From Cymbidium sinense (taxonomy: Eukaryota; Streptophyta; Magnoliopsida; Asparagales; Orchidaceae), in assembly GCA_021442155.1 (NCBI GenBank), contig CM038229.1, positions 97,565,271 to 97,629,270 on the forward strand: a stretch of 64,000 bases of DNA, in the 5' to 3' direction. Below, one piece after another: positions 11,844 to 22,311 of the stretch (position 1 is its first letter; every line of letters starts with the position of its first letter). The position numbers were made by a program, and so were the translations under genes. Under the pieces are notes generated by a model. The model was given only the letters and a program-made list of their open reading frames with translations, was not told the DNA's origin and did no database searches.

Positions 11844-12703
11844 GATGTGCCTGGACATAATAGAAGCAGCTGCAGCAGCGCCTTGGAGGCTGCGCTGGTA
11901 TCTTCTTTCAGTTCTTTGATTGGAACCGGAGGCTAGCAAAAAAAAAAAAAAACATGAAGCTTTTCTCTAAGAAACTCCTTCCACCAGTTTGCACTATGAA
12001 AAGGTTGACAAAGAAGTTCGGCGGTGATAAGAAGATAGATTAGTAGTGATTCTAATGAATTCATGGGGTCCAAGCACTTTGCAGACGTCAAAATAATTTA
12101 ACCTTCTTTCAGTTCTTTCACACCACCAAGGGCGAAGCTTATGCTTATCGCTACTCCCCAACGCGAGAAAGCGGACGCCGATGAGAATCCAGAAAATGTC
12201 ATGCGAGCCCCGGGGTTAGTGGCCTGGCTTATGGGGTTGAAGTCTCTCCCTATTATAGACCATGAGAAGCCCAAGAAAGCTTTAGATTCTGAGTATTACC
12301 ATGACCGGGATAGGAGTGGGGAGTAGTTTCGGTTTGATCAGGACTTGTGTCATGAGGTTGCAGGACAGGGAAAGCCTGTTTTTCTAGGTTGCATAAGTTA
12401 CAGAAGATTGGAAGGTTCTTGGAACGGAACCCAGCCAATGCAGCAAGATTTCGTCCTGAGGTTATCCACAGAAACGTTGTTGCTCGCTCCAGAAAGTAAC
12501 AACATAAACTAGTTTCTCCAATGAACAGTCCAAGGTTGCTTTCAAGGCAATCAAGCTTGGTTAATGCAAGCTGCAACTAAAATTATGGATCTTGGTCTGC
12601 AGCCTCGAAGCAGAAGTAGACCTGACATTACTTGTAATAAAGTTTTGGAATCAGAAAGTTTAGGACCTAAATCATCTATTAATTTGAAGAAATCTGAAGA
12701 GCC
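11844..12703 (+). pseudogene. Captured N-terminal part of a DUF3741/DUF4378-family gene (LONGIFOLIA/TRM-like), copy 2
   Basis: Read with frame changes, the plus strand gives CLDIIEAAAAAPWR, then FFQFFDWNRRLAKKK, KLFSKKLLPP, KKFGGDKK, then APGLVAWLMGLKSLPII, HEKPKKA, and later LVNAATKI-like and LGLQPRSRSR segments. In order, these are the signature blocks of plant DUF3741/DUF4378 proteins ('FFQLFDWNRRLAKKKLFSKKLLPP', here in pieces, and 'MRAPGLVARLMGLESMP'). Intact family members are usually 800-1000 residues and promote polar cell elongation through microtubules. A block at ~12030-12110 repeats sequence that otherwise lies downstream (16664-16745, 3795-3875), so the fragment is scrambled. An A-run at 11938-11953 and many frameshifts show it is not functional. 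The relic resumes at 16302 after a retrotransposon insertion. Confidence 0.65.
12699..12703. repeat. Target site duplication GAGCC (left)
   Basis: GAGCC at 12699-12703 and 16302-16306 flanks the LTR element 12704-16301. The uninterrupted copy at ~3430 has 'atagcccaaaatg' at this place, which supports an insertion here. Confidence 0.75.
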
Positions 12704-13705
12704 TGATATGAAACCAAGTCATCTAATTGCCTGAACATACAATAATAATGAGCAACTACAGTACGATAAACGATCAGTATGTGTAAAAAATCAGGTGAAG
12801 ATTACAATTATACAAAATAAATAACAGCTCTTACAACAACATTTTCCAAAGGGAACATCCTATATACAAGATGAGCAGCAGAGAGCCTAACAAGAATCAA
12901 GAACTCCGCCAATAAAATGCAAGGCCTTAATGTAAATAACGGCAAATAGAACCAACTACAAGCTCCACGTATCTAAAACGAAAAAAGCAAACTACTTAGG
13001 TTAGCAATCGTTACAAAGGATATAGCGACCTAGATAGAAAGAGAAGCGAAAACTATAAATAGCGATGAGAAAACTAAACAAGGGATGAAAAATTATCTCA
13101 AGAAATCTCATCCTCAGTGTCCACTCTCTTCTTCTTCTTCCCGGCATTTCCATGGTTGATCCTCACTTTGGAAGGTCGTCCTCGGTGGAATCGCGAACTT
13201 CCTCGGTTTCCCTCTCTTCCCCACCTTTCTCTCGGAGCAAGTCGGCTCGAGCGTCGAGCGAAACAAGAACAAGCCAAGGTAAGGTTAGGTTAATTCTCAA
13301 AGCTCATCCAACGACCAAGAATAGCCACTGTTTTCAATCCACGGATCGATCCATTTCCCGGATCAAAGCCGCACATCCCGTAATCCACTAATTTCACGGC
13401 AATTGAGCGATTGATCCGATCGATCGGCGCGTCAAGACCGGGCAATCCAGCGGCAGGATCATCAAGCACTCGATCCAAGTGATCCCATCGGCCGAGCAAA
13501 GGCGAGATCCTAGGGACGAAGGCACCCGCAAAACTCATTAGCTTTTCTAGACTCGGCCGGGTTAGATCAAGTGGGGTTTAACTCGATAACACTCAAGTCA
13601 AGGTGAAGCCCAAACCAGGAATTAAGTCTAATCGGTGGAATTAACCGGATCTAGATTGGTCAAGTTTCCGCATCAATTACTATTACACGAATTTAAACCA
13701 TATCA
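12704..13705 (+). repeat. 5' LTR of the deleted chromovirus
   Basis: It runs TGATATG to CATATCA, so its ends form a short inverted repeat. A TATA box (TATAAATAG) lies at 13054-13062, on the plus strand as expected for a plus-strand element. The same box is at 15625 in the 3' LTR. Confidence 0.85.
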
Positions 13706-13721
13706 TTGGTGCTCGTTGATT
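13706..13721 (+). promoter_or_regulatory. Probable primer-binding site of the deleted chromovirus
   Basis: 'ttggtgctcgttgatt' directly follows the 5' LTR. Many plant chromoviruses have a PBS beginning TTGGTGCTTTCATTGA, which this resembles with a small gap. Confidence 0.45.
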
Positions 13722-14199
13722 ACTACATCCTCAATCAAAATATGGCGAAAGCACAAGGTACACATCCAAAACCCTAGATGAATGTGTTTTGATTGAACAA
13801 CAATGAAGCGACAAATGACCTCAATCACTATGGCATTGAATGAAATATCAAAGAGATTGACATCAATCAGATTAGAAAAACAACCTCAAAGCGGGTATGT
13901 GATGCATCCCTTTATGAATCCTATTCCCCAAACGGACCACATACACACACACCCATGTCAATGCCTCTTAAAATAGATATGCAATTAATGGAGACAATCC
14001 TAAAGGTGTTCAAAGCAGAACCCATACTTTCAATATCACAATTTATCGAGAGACAGTTATTAATTGCCTCGGTTTACATGGATGGACACGCACTTAGTAT
14101 CAATATATGCATCTTAATAAACAAATAAACTCATGGGAATTTAAAGAACAAGTTATGCGAGATTTGGCCCATCTTTTACAGATTTAAGGGTGAACTTGC

Positions 14200-14760
14200 T
14201 AAATTACAACGAAAATACTGATCAAAGAATTTTATAATGACTTTGAGGAATTGGCAAATCGGATATCGTATTCCACGAATTATTACAGGCTGTTTTGAAT
14301 GGTTTAAGGCAAGATATCAAAAGGGAGGTAAGACATTGCGAGCTCACTCACTACAAAGCCTTCCGCTTAGCTAAATTGATGGAGGGCAATAGTGATGATG
14401 TAACAATGCCAAGAAACTACAAGATCAACCTCAACACTAAAACAACCTCAATTACGAGCGGCTATCGCCTCCTCCCACAAACACCCATCAACAAAGCGAC
14501 AATCCAAATAAAGCGACCAATAACAATTGAGGCTAACACCTACCCAAATGGAAGAAAGAAGAAATAAAGGATTGTGTTTTAAGCGTGAGGAAAAATATCA
14601 CAAAGGGCATATATGTCAAGCCAACTTATGTTCCTTCATGATGGTCAATGAAGACCAAGACTATCAACTACAACATGATATTCCACGAAATTCTGGATAC
14701 AAGAAAAGCTTAGCACCAAGCTTCAAATATCGACCATTCAATCCGGGTTAAGACGGAATG
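14200..14760 (+). pseudogene. Gag fragment with zinc-knuckle remnant
   Basis: The open stretches 14295-14567 and 14527-14751 read VLNGLRQDIKREV-like capsid sequence, then RLTPTQMEERRNKGLCF and EKYHKGHIC. 'RLTxxEMxERRxKGLCFxCDEKyxxGHxC' is the hallmark of chromovirus (Reina/Tekay) Gag. The second cysteine of the C-x2-C pair is replaced by arginine (CFKR), so the knuckle is defective. The first half of Gag is only visible through frame changes. Gag would form the particle that packages the element RNA in the cytoplasm. Confidence 0.7.
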
Positions 14761-15084
14761 ATAATTGTCTAAGTATAGAATAGTCTAAATAGTTCTCAAT
14801 AATTCGACCCTTGAATTAGCCTAGAAATATAAGTCGATATAGCCCAATCTATAGAGTACCATAGAGTATAAGCGCAAATAGGATAGTCCACAGTAATAAG
14901 TCGGTGGGCACAATGATCATTTGACCCAAATAAGAGGGACAAAGCAGCGGTGTCACATAATCCACATACAAAGGAACTTTTATTTTCGGAGAGGTGGGAC
15001 GGACCCATATAAATCAAGCTCAAAACCAACATGAAACAAATGGTCGATAACATAGAAGAGAGCTTCAATCCAAGACTACGATAC

Positions 15085-15255
15085 AGAGAGCTTTTACACT
15101 ACAACCGGTGAAATCCTATCAAGTGAGATCAACAATTACGTAAACCTTAAAATGGGAAGGAAATGTTTAGCACGATGTTCCTTGGATGACAAATAAAGAA
15201 ATACGTGAAAACATCCCAGTTGACCTTGAGGACAAGGTCGGTGTGAGAGGAGTAA
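15085..15255 (+). pseudogene. Chromodomain tail of integrase and polypurine tract
   Basis: The plus strand reads FTLQPVKS, a KWEG piece, W-MTNKEIREN and VDLEDKV. These match the end of chromovirus polyproteins ('LKPxxIL...VLVKWEGLP..EATWE....FP..NLEDKV'), where the chromodomain tethers integrase to chromatin. It directly precedes the 3' LTR, with a purine-rich 'gagaggagtaa' as polypurine tract at ~15245-15255. All pol between gag and this tail is missing. Confidence 0.6.
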
Positions 15256-16301
15256 TGATATGAAACCAAGTCATCTAATTGCCAATCTGGAACATACAAC
15301 AATAAGGAGAAACTACGTGATGAAACGATAAACCATTGTACAAGACGGAAAAATCCGTGAAGATTACAATTATACAAAATAAATAACCTCTTACAACAAC
15401 ATTTTCCAAAGGAACACTGTCTATATACAAGATGAGCGAGAAACACAGAATCAAGAACTCAGAACTCCGGCCAATAAAATGCAAGGCCTTATGAAATAAC
15501 GACAAATAGAACCAACTACAAGCTCCTGCTCTGAGCGAAATCCGAGCGACAAAAAACAAACTTAGCAGTTATGTAAATCATTACAAAGGGTATAGCGATA
15601 GATAGAAAGAGAAGCGAAGAAAACTATAAATAGGGATGAGAAAACCAAACAAGGGATGAAAAATTATCTCAAGAAATCTCCTCCTCGTGTCCACCCTCTC
15701 TTCTTCTTCCCGCATTTCCATGGTTGATCCTCACTTTGGAAGGTCCGTCCTCCGGTGGAATCGCCGGCGAACTTCCTCGGTTTCCCTCTCTTCCCTTTCT
15801 CTGGAGCAAGTCGGCTCGAACGCTCGAGCAAACAACTGAAAGCAGAAGAACAAGCCAAGGTAAGGTTAGGTTAATTCTCAAAGCTCATCCAACGACCAAG
15901 AATAGCCGCTGTTTTCAATCCCGGATCGATCCATTTCCCGGATCAAGCGCACACAATACAACATCGTAATCCACTAATTTCACGGCAATTCACCGATTGA
16001 TCCAAGATCGGATCGGCGTCGAAGACCGGTAATCCAAGCGGCCAAGGATCATCGAAGCACTCGATCCAAGTGATCCCATCCAACGGTAGAGCAAGACGTG
16101 AGATCCTACGGACCAAAAGGCACCATAAAACTCATTAGCCTTTCTAGACTCGTAGGGTTAGATCAAGTGGGGTTTAACTTAGTAAGCAGACTCAAGTCAA
16201 TTTGGTGAAGCCCAAAGGGAATTAAGTCTAATCGAGCGATTAACCCTCTAGACTTGTCAAGTTTCCTTTGCATCAATTACTATTACGAATTTAAACCATA
16301 T
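15256..16301 (+). repeat. 3' LTR of the deleted chromovirus
   Basis: This aligns along its length with 12704-13705, differing mainly by small indels. It ends '...aaaccatat' directly before the GAGCC duplication, where the other LTR ends in CATATCA. Confidence 0.85.
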
Positions 16302-16838
16302 GAGCCCCAAAATGATTCTTTAATTGGGTATTGCGAGCTATGGTAAAATAGTTGAGTGCTCATGTTGAGTGGTGGTGTGAAAGAACCATTGGTGTCTCAT
16401 AATGTTTTGCTTCACTTTTTTTTTATCTCTACACTATGGTGTTTAGGACAACAAGGTTCATAATGGAGCAGACTCACTTGTTGTTCAAGCAAAGTTTGAT
16501 GCTCATGGCAAGGCAGAGAGACAATGGAGAGGAAACAACATGTAGCGTTGTTGGGTTAAATGCAAACTCCACGAGATCAATCCAAAGGTTGCTCCTAAAA
16601 GTAAGTCTTTAAGGAGGGTTGAAGCCAATGAGGAGGGACAACTTTGTTCATGGATCTAAATTGAGTAGTAGAAGATAGATTAGTAGTGATTCTAATGAAT
16701 TCATGGGGTCCAAGCACTTTCGGATGTCAAAATAATTTAACTTCTCGTTTGAAACACGCCTCCAAAGCTTCTTGTAGTAAAAGAATGAGTACCGGAGGAA
16801 ATGTTTGGAAAAAAAGAGTGTAAAGAAGATTGAGCGGT
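16302..16838 (+). pseudogene. Continuation of the captured DUF3741/DUF4378 gene fragment (copy 2)
   Basis: After the inserted element the sequence takes up the same order as 3430-3970: a segment with 'gagctatggtaaaatagttgagtgctcat', read here only as a landmark in two halves ('gagctatggtaaaat', 'agttgagtgctcat'), then the VQAKFDAHGK block and the NPKVAP lysine-rich block. Stops and frame changes are present. It ends at 16838, where the next LTR element begins. The part from ~16664 was also duplicated upstream at 12030-12110. Confidence 0.5.
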
Positions 16839-17679
16839 GTTGCGTCTAGAAAATCTTCGGTAGAGTAAAGTTTATGCCTTAGCTTCTTTGGGAAGTCCAA
16901 AGCACACATAGGTATTTAAGAGCGAACAATAAAACTCAATTTTATGTGAAAAATCTCGAAAGAGGAAAAACCACGGGGCTAGCCCATAAAAAGCTTCCAC
17001 TATGTATCGTTTGAGTACAAGATCTTCTAATACCGGGATTACAATTGTATATGAGAAAGGGACAACAATTGCTAGTAATAGACAATGTTGACAAAGATGT
17101 TGACGATGTTGGCGACAATGTTGTGATGATGTTGACGATGATGTCGATAGTGGTCGATGATGATGGCACAGCGATGTCGGCGATGGCGAGGATCGGGTGG
17201 AGGCGATGGCTGGCGGCCGCGATGGTTGACAACCGTCAGTGGTGGCACGATTGTGCTTGGAGGATCTTTAGAGTCTCTCCTCTCTCTTGCTTGGCCTCCC
17301 TTCTCTTTCACTTGGCCTTCCTCATATGAGGAATGAGGGGCTATTTATAGATTGGAGGAGTGGCGTCTCAGAAATACATGCAAAACCACTCCACTTCATC
17401 GACGGCTCAAAATGATCTCCTTGATCATCATATGATATATATTTTGTACATTTGAATGCTCAAATGAAGTTGGAATTGTAAGATCTTTGGCTTGTTGGAA
17501 CCGGCTCGTCGAGGCGCTCGATTTGACTATAAACACTTCATATTTGAGAGCTATTTAGGGTTTAACGATATCCCAAAGTTTCTTAGGATATTTTAAGAGC
17601 TTGATCTCGACCGGTTCAACCTTGATCACTTGCTTTCAACATCAAGATTCGTGCTTAATAGTATTTTAAGTGTCATACA
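16839..17679 (-). repeat. LTR copy 1 of the repeat-filled element
   Basis: It aligns with 20771-21609 throughout: 'cggtagagtaaag', 'gcgaacaataaaactcaa', 'ggggctagccca', a GAT/GTT-rich stretch (17085-17180), 'ctatttatagattgg', 'gctcaaaatgat' and the end 'attttaagtgtcata'. ORFs across the GAT-rich part are low-complexity shadows. Confidence 0.8.
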
Positions 17680-18429
17680 AGTTGCCCATTTTTGGATGAT
17701 ATTATCTCAATCATCCAAAAATATATGTCAAATACTTGAAAATAGCAAATTCTTCAATGAAATTTGATGGTCCATTAACTACATATTTGAGAGAACAAAT
17801 ATTCATAGAAGATTATGACTACGGAAGCGATGCGTAAATGCGTGTAGGTATGTCGGTGTGAGATTTTGAGATTACGGATCCATCCGGGTGCGAGCAGGAG
17901 CTCATGACGGCCATGGCAGCGCTCACGTAGGCATGCGAGCACGCGTGTAGCGAGCAGCGGTTGCTGGCGGATCAGCGATGAGCCTCGGAGGATCAGCGAA
18001 TGGGCCAGCGGTGTCCGGTGAAAGGCGGATCGCGGGTCGCTATGATTCATAGCGGCGTGGTGTGACGACATCGGGTCGCTGAACGGCGGGGTCGAATTGG
18101 CGGGTCGGGTCGCGGTGGTGGCCAGCTGTGGTCATGGTGGGCAACATGCGTGAAGCGCCATGAACGTTCAGCTATTACCTCAGTGAGCAGCATTTGCGGT
18201 CCTCGAACCCACGTCGCAGCGGCGAAGCAGTGCGACCGTGGCGGTTCTGACCTGGGCGGCGGTTTACAGACCACGTTCGGGCGGCCGGTTGTGGCCCATG
18301 GCGTCTGGCCGGAGCGGTTGGGTTTGGCGATTTCAGCGATTTTGGGTGATTTTTTTTTCCGGAAGGTCTATAAAACCCAGGGCGAGGAGAAGGCACACTT
18401 CTTCAATGCCCTAGTGCTTCTCTTCTTCT
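17680..18429. other. GC-rich unique interior with a plus-strand TATA box
   Basis: From ~17860 the base composition rises sharply ('cgggtcgcggtgg', 'ggcgggtcgggtcg'). A TATAAAA box lies at 18369-18375, followed by 'cacacttcttcaatgccc', on the strand opposite the LTR promoters. Open frames on both strands (18071-17775, 18150-18563) have no recognisable domain. Confidence 0.45.
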
Positions 18430-18830
18430 TGAGTGTGGTTCGTTTGGAGTCGATCGAGGCTGAAACTTACGTCGTTGTTCGTTTTCCTCGAAGAGGCATC
18501 AACCGACCTTGGGTGTCCGGGTTTTGGAAGCGATCAAGACCACAGTACTTACGTCGTTGTTGATTTTCCCTCGAAGAGCGTCAGCCAACCTGGACCGTCG
18601 GGTTTGGGCGATCATGACCACACTACGTCGTTGTTCCGTTTTCCCTCGAAGAGTCGTCACCGACCTCGTCGGACCGTCCGGGTTTGGAGGCGTTCAAGGC
18701 CACGGTACTACGTCGTTGTTCGATTTTCCCTCGAAGAGCCAACCTCGTCGGACCGTCCGGGTTTGGAAGCGATCAAGTCCGTAATTCATCTGGAGGCTCT
18801 TGTTTTCCCTCGAAAGAGGTGTTAACCTCG
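18430..18830. repeat. ~80-bp tandem repeats, about 5 copies
   Basis: 'acgtcgttgttcg' recurs at about 18470, 18552, 18627 and 18710, each followed by 'ttttccctcgaagag' and 'ccgtccgggtttgga(a/g)gcg'. A plus-strand ORF crosses them with a recurring FPSKS / VRVW pattern, but the period is not constant and the frame is not kept. Confidence 0.85.
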
Positions 18831-18889
18831 TCGGACCAACCGGATTGGAGTCGATCGAAGACAATAATGGAGAGCGGGGGTTAGCGGAG

Positions 18890-19680
18890 ATGCTCGGCGA
18901 TGGTGGCCGACACGGTTGGCGATGGTGACCGAGGTGGTCCGAGATAACCAGCAGCGATAATGCGAAGCGAGAGCGTCGCCGGCAAGATGATTAGCAATGA
19001 TGGTCAGCCACAATAAGCAACAGTAGTCAGCCAGCGGTAATGGTATAGTGGTTAGCGGCCGATGGGGTGGTCAGCAATTAACTGCAGCGTAGTCAACGGC
19101 GGCAGCGTCAAGTCAGCGAGATACCGGCGCATGGTAGTGACTAACCAATTAAACATGGTCGGCAGTGGTGACAGCAACCAGTAGTTAGCAGCGAGTGGTC
19201 GCTCAAGCAACCAGTAGTCAGCAATTAGCGGCAGCGTCAGTAATCAGCGAGATAGCCGGCGGCGATAGTGGTGACCAGCAAGATTCGGCGATAATTCAGC
19301 GTAGCCGGCGATAGTAATCAGCGATGGTAGCCGAAAACAAGATTAGGCCAGCGGAGCGGTCAGCAGCATGTTCAACGATAGTCGGCGATGCGCAACCAGT
19401 AATCAGCAGCGGTAATTGATAAATCAGTGCGTACCGGCAGCAGTGGTTGGTGGTCAGCAGAGGTAGTCAGCGATGGCAGTATGCAGTAGTCAGCAGTGGT
19501 AATACGTCGGTAATCAGCGAGATGACCGGCAGCGATAGTGGTGACCAGATTACCAGCGATAATTGGGCGGTGATATATGGCGGCGTGACCAAGCAACAGT
19601 AGTTGGCGGCAGTGGTCGGCATCAGCGATTAAGCGGCGTAGTCAGCGGCGGCCGATATCGTAGTCAGCGAGATGACCGCG
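18890..19680. repeat. Irregular 'gtcagcga/agcggtag' repeats
   Basis: Short motifs such as 'gtcagcgatggtagccg', 'aaccagtagtcagca' and 'atagtggtgaccagca' recur in variable order at about 30-60 bp intervals. This gives a scrambled minisatellite with no gene. Confidence 0.75.
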
Positions 19681-20460
19681 ATGATGAGATTTTGACCTAT
19701 CCAAGGATGTTTGTTAGTGTTACCGATGGCGTTAACTTGTGGAAGAGGTCGAATTGAATCTGAGATTTTGACCCATCGGGTTGTTTTGAGTGTTACGATA
19801 ACTGTATGGAAGAGGTTGAATTGAATCCGAGGATTTTGACCTATCAGATTTTTGTCGAGTGTTACCGATGGCGTTAACTATGGAAGAGGTCGAATTGAAT
19901 CGGCGAGGATTTTGACCTATCCGAGGTTGTTTGTCGAGTGTTACAGATGGCGTTAACTGTATGGAAGAGGTCATGGGAAGTCCAGGACCTTTTGACCTAT
20001 CTAGGTTGTTTGTCGAGTCTTTGCTCGATGATGTTAACTTGTATGGAAGAGGTTGAACGAATCGGCGAGATTCTTGACCTATCGAGGTTGTTTGTCGAGT
20101 CTTTGCTCGATGGCGTTAACGCGTGGAAGAGGTTGAATCGAATCCGAGAATTTTGACCTATCAAGGTTGTTTGTCGAGTCTTTTCGATGATGTTAACTTG
20201 TATGGAAGAGGTTGAATTGAATCCGAGGATTTTGATCTATCCGATGTTGTTTGTCGAGTGTTACCCAATGGCGTTAACTGTATGAAGAGATCGAATTGAA
20301 TCGAGGATTTTGACCTATCCGGGTTGTTTGTCGGTGTTACCCAATGACGCGTGTATGGAAGAGGTCATGGGAAGTCCACCAAGGACCTTTTGACATATCC
20401 TAGGTTGTTTGTCGAGTCTTTGCTCGATGGCGTTAACCTTTATGGAAGAGGTCGATTGAA
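19681..20460. repeat. ~80-bp tandem repeats, about 10 copies
   Basis: 'gcgttaact(t)gtatggaagagg' recurs at about 19731, 19798, 19873, 19951, 20032, 20115, 20189, 20270, 20345 and 20429. Each is followed by 'gaattgaatc', 'attttgacctatc' and 'ggttgtttgtcgagtg'. There is no frame conservation. Confidence 0.9.
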
Positions 20461-20770
20461 ACATTTGTTTGAGCTTATAGCCAAAGTTTCTTCTTAACCT
20501 TGGTCTTGTTTTTCCATAAGTATAATTGGAAAAATCCTCCAACTTTGACTTATTTCTTGGGATGGTAATCGATTAGATGCTCACCATATTAACATGAGCA
20601 ATATTCGAGATTAAGAGTTGCACCCGGTGTCGAAAAATCGAAGGAGGAAGTTTGATGAATCTTCTTTCTTCGCTCCTTAAAAGTTTGAAATGCTCCACCT
20701 CGATGGTGATTTTGATCTTGTTGGGGAACTTGGTATACAAGATAAAATAATGGGAATCGACTTTCCCTGG

Positions 20771-21609
20771 TGAAAGCTGCGTGCTAGAAAACCGATTCGG
20801 TAGAGTAAAAGTTTACTTAGCTTCTTTGAGTCCGGCACAGGTATTTAAAAGCGAACAATAAAACTCAAAATTTTTACATGGAAAACCTCAAAAGAGGAAA
20901 AAACCGGGGCTAGCCCAAAAAACTTCCACTATGTATCTGTTTGAGTACAAGATCTTCTTGATCTGGAATTACTTGTATATGAAAGGGACAATAGTTGCTA
21001 GTAACACACAATATTGGCACGATGTTGGCACGATGTTGACGACAATGTTGGCGACAATGTTGATGATGATGTTGATGATGATGTCGATGATAGTGGTCGG
21101 TGATGATGGCCGTGGCGGTGGTCGACGACGGCAGTCGGTGTGGCGGGCGATGGCGGCATGGTTGACAACCGTCAGTGGTACACGATTGTGCTTGGAGGAT
21201 CTTTAGAGCTCTCTCCTCTCTTGCTTGGCCTCCCTTCTCCTTCACTTGGCCTCCCCTCATATGAACGAGGGGCTATTTATAGATTGGAGGTGGCGTCTCA
21301 GTAAATACATGCAAAACCCGTCCACTCCCTTCATCGGACGGCTCAAAATGATCCCCTTGATCATATGATGTATTTTGTGCATTTGAATGCTCAAATGAAT
21401 GATCGAAATTCTAAGATCTTTGGCTTGTTGGCAGAACTCGTCGAGATGCTCGATTTGACTATAAACACTTCATATTTAAGAGCTATTTAGGGGTTTAAGC
21501 GATATCCCAAACTTTCGAGGATATTTTAAGAGCTTGATCTTAGTTTCAACGGATCGACTTGCTTTTCAACATCAAGATTCGTGCCGGTAATAGTATTTTA
21601 AGTGTCATA
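20771..21609 (-). repeat. LTR copy 2 of the repeat-filled element
   Basis: It starts 'tgaaagctgcgtgctag' and ends 'aagtgtcata', matching the first LTR. The GAT-rich microsatellite (21025-21130) and the minus-strand TATA box (21281-21274) are in the same places. Confidence 0.8.
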
Positions 21610-21979
21610 ATAGTTGGGTGCATGGAGTGCCGCCAATGCAGCGTGCCTTCTGCAACCGGTTTTCTAGCACGCAGCTTTGGGCGTCTATGGTGAATGGCAA
21701 AGCCGTACTCCACTTCATCGGACGGCTCAAAATGATCCCCTTGATCATATGATGTATTTTGTGCATTTGAATGCTCAAATGAAGTAATTGTAAGATCTTT
21801 GGCTTTTGAACTCATCAAGACGCTTGATTTGACTATAAACACTTCATATTTGAGAGCTATTTAGGGGTTTAACCGATATCCCAAAGTTTCGGATATATTA
21901 AGAGCTTGATCTCACCGCCAACTTCGGATCGCTTGCTTTCAACATCAAGATTCGCACAATAGTATTTTAAGTGTCATAT
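21610..21979 (-). repeat. Third, partial LTR with an inverted LTR-end fragment
   Basis: 21690-21979 repeats the last third of the LTR ('ctccacttcatcgg' through 'aagtgtcata'). Just before it, 'ggttttctagcacgcagctt' (about 21658-21677) is the reverse complement of the LTR start at 20775-20793. The junction thus carries an inverted scrap of an LTR end, which suggests rearrangement or template switching. Confidence 0.7.
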
Positions 21980-22306
21980 CAAGCGCAGCGATAATTTAGT
22001 AGGGAAATTTTAGTTTAAAAGAAAGTGATATAACCAAAAGCGGGATCAATTTAAGCTAATAGCAACCGTAATGAATGAAACATAAAGCGGGCACCAACTT
22101 CTAGATAAAGTGGCATCTTGATCTTGCTAAATGTCGATCCCTTGTCCATGTACCTTGATGTCGCTGATTACTTTGCCAAAATGCACAATTCACGCCATTT
22201 GCAATCAAATTCAAAGTTCACTATAAGAAAAGGCACTCTTGCTCCTTATTTTCACTTTCTTTGAATAACTCTCTACCTTCCATTCAAACAAGACACAACT
22301 TCCCTC

Positions 22307-22311
22307 TTCCT
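22307..22311. repeat. Target site duplication TTCCT
   Basis: TTCCT at 22307-22311 and 28811-28815 flanks the chromovirus. Sequence on either side (…cacaacttccctc | ctccatttcactcatt…) joins into the uninterrupted LTR order seen at 4310-4345. Confidence 0.9.

Larger units (their letters stand above)
12704..16301 (+). mobile_element. Internally deleted chromovirus (Reina/Tekay-like Ty3/gypsy) retrotransposon
   Basis: Two direct repeats of ~1.0 kb (12704-13705 and 15256-16301) start TGATATG and end CATATCA (the second has lost the final CA). They flank a 1.55-kb interior. The interior holds a PBS-like site, part of gag with a zinc-knuckle remnant, and a chromodomain tail, but no protease, RT, RNase H or integrase core. 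With 5-bp target duplications and similar LTRs it is a fairly recent insertion. The missing core means it would need enzymes from a relative. Confidence 0.85.
16839..21979 (-). mobile_element. LTR element with a non-coding, tandem-repeat-filled interior
   Basis: Two direct repeats of about 837 bp (16839-17679 and 20771-21609) flank 3.1 kb with no retroviral gene. A third partial LTR (21690-21979) adjoins the right copy. A minus-strand TATA box in each LTR (CTATAAATAG, at 17349-17342 and 21281-21274) points to minus-strand transcription. The interior is three successive families of tandem repeats (18430-18830, 18890-19680, 19680-20460). The element interrupts the Tat LTR: 'aagattgagc' stands left of it and the matching continuation starts right of 21979. 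Target duplication is unclear (AGCGG against AGCGC). It best fits a non-autonomous large-retrotransposon derivative. Confidence 0.7.

Noticed and set aside
17045..17329. ORFs over the GAT/GTT-rich LTR segments here and at 20910-21260
   Set aside because: Low-complexity Asp/Val/Met or His/Arg readings of a trinucleotide-rich stretch, present on both strands.
18150..18825. Overlapping 90-137-codon ORFs in all plus frames
   Set aside because: High G+C reduces stops; the readings cross ~80-bp tandem repeats without keeping frame.
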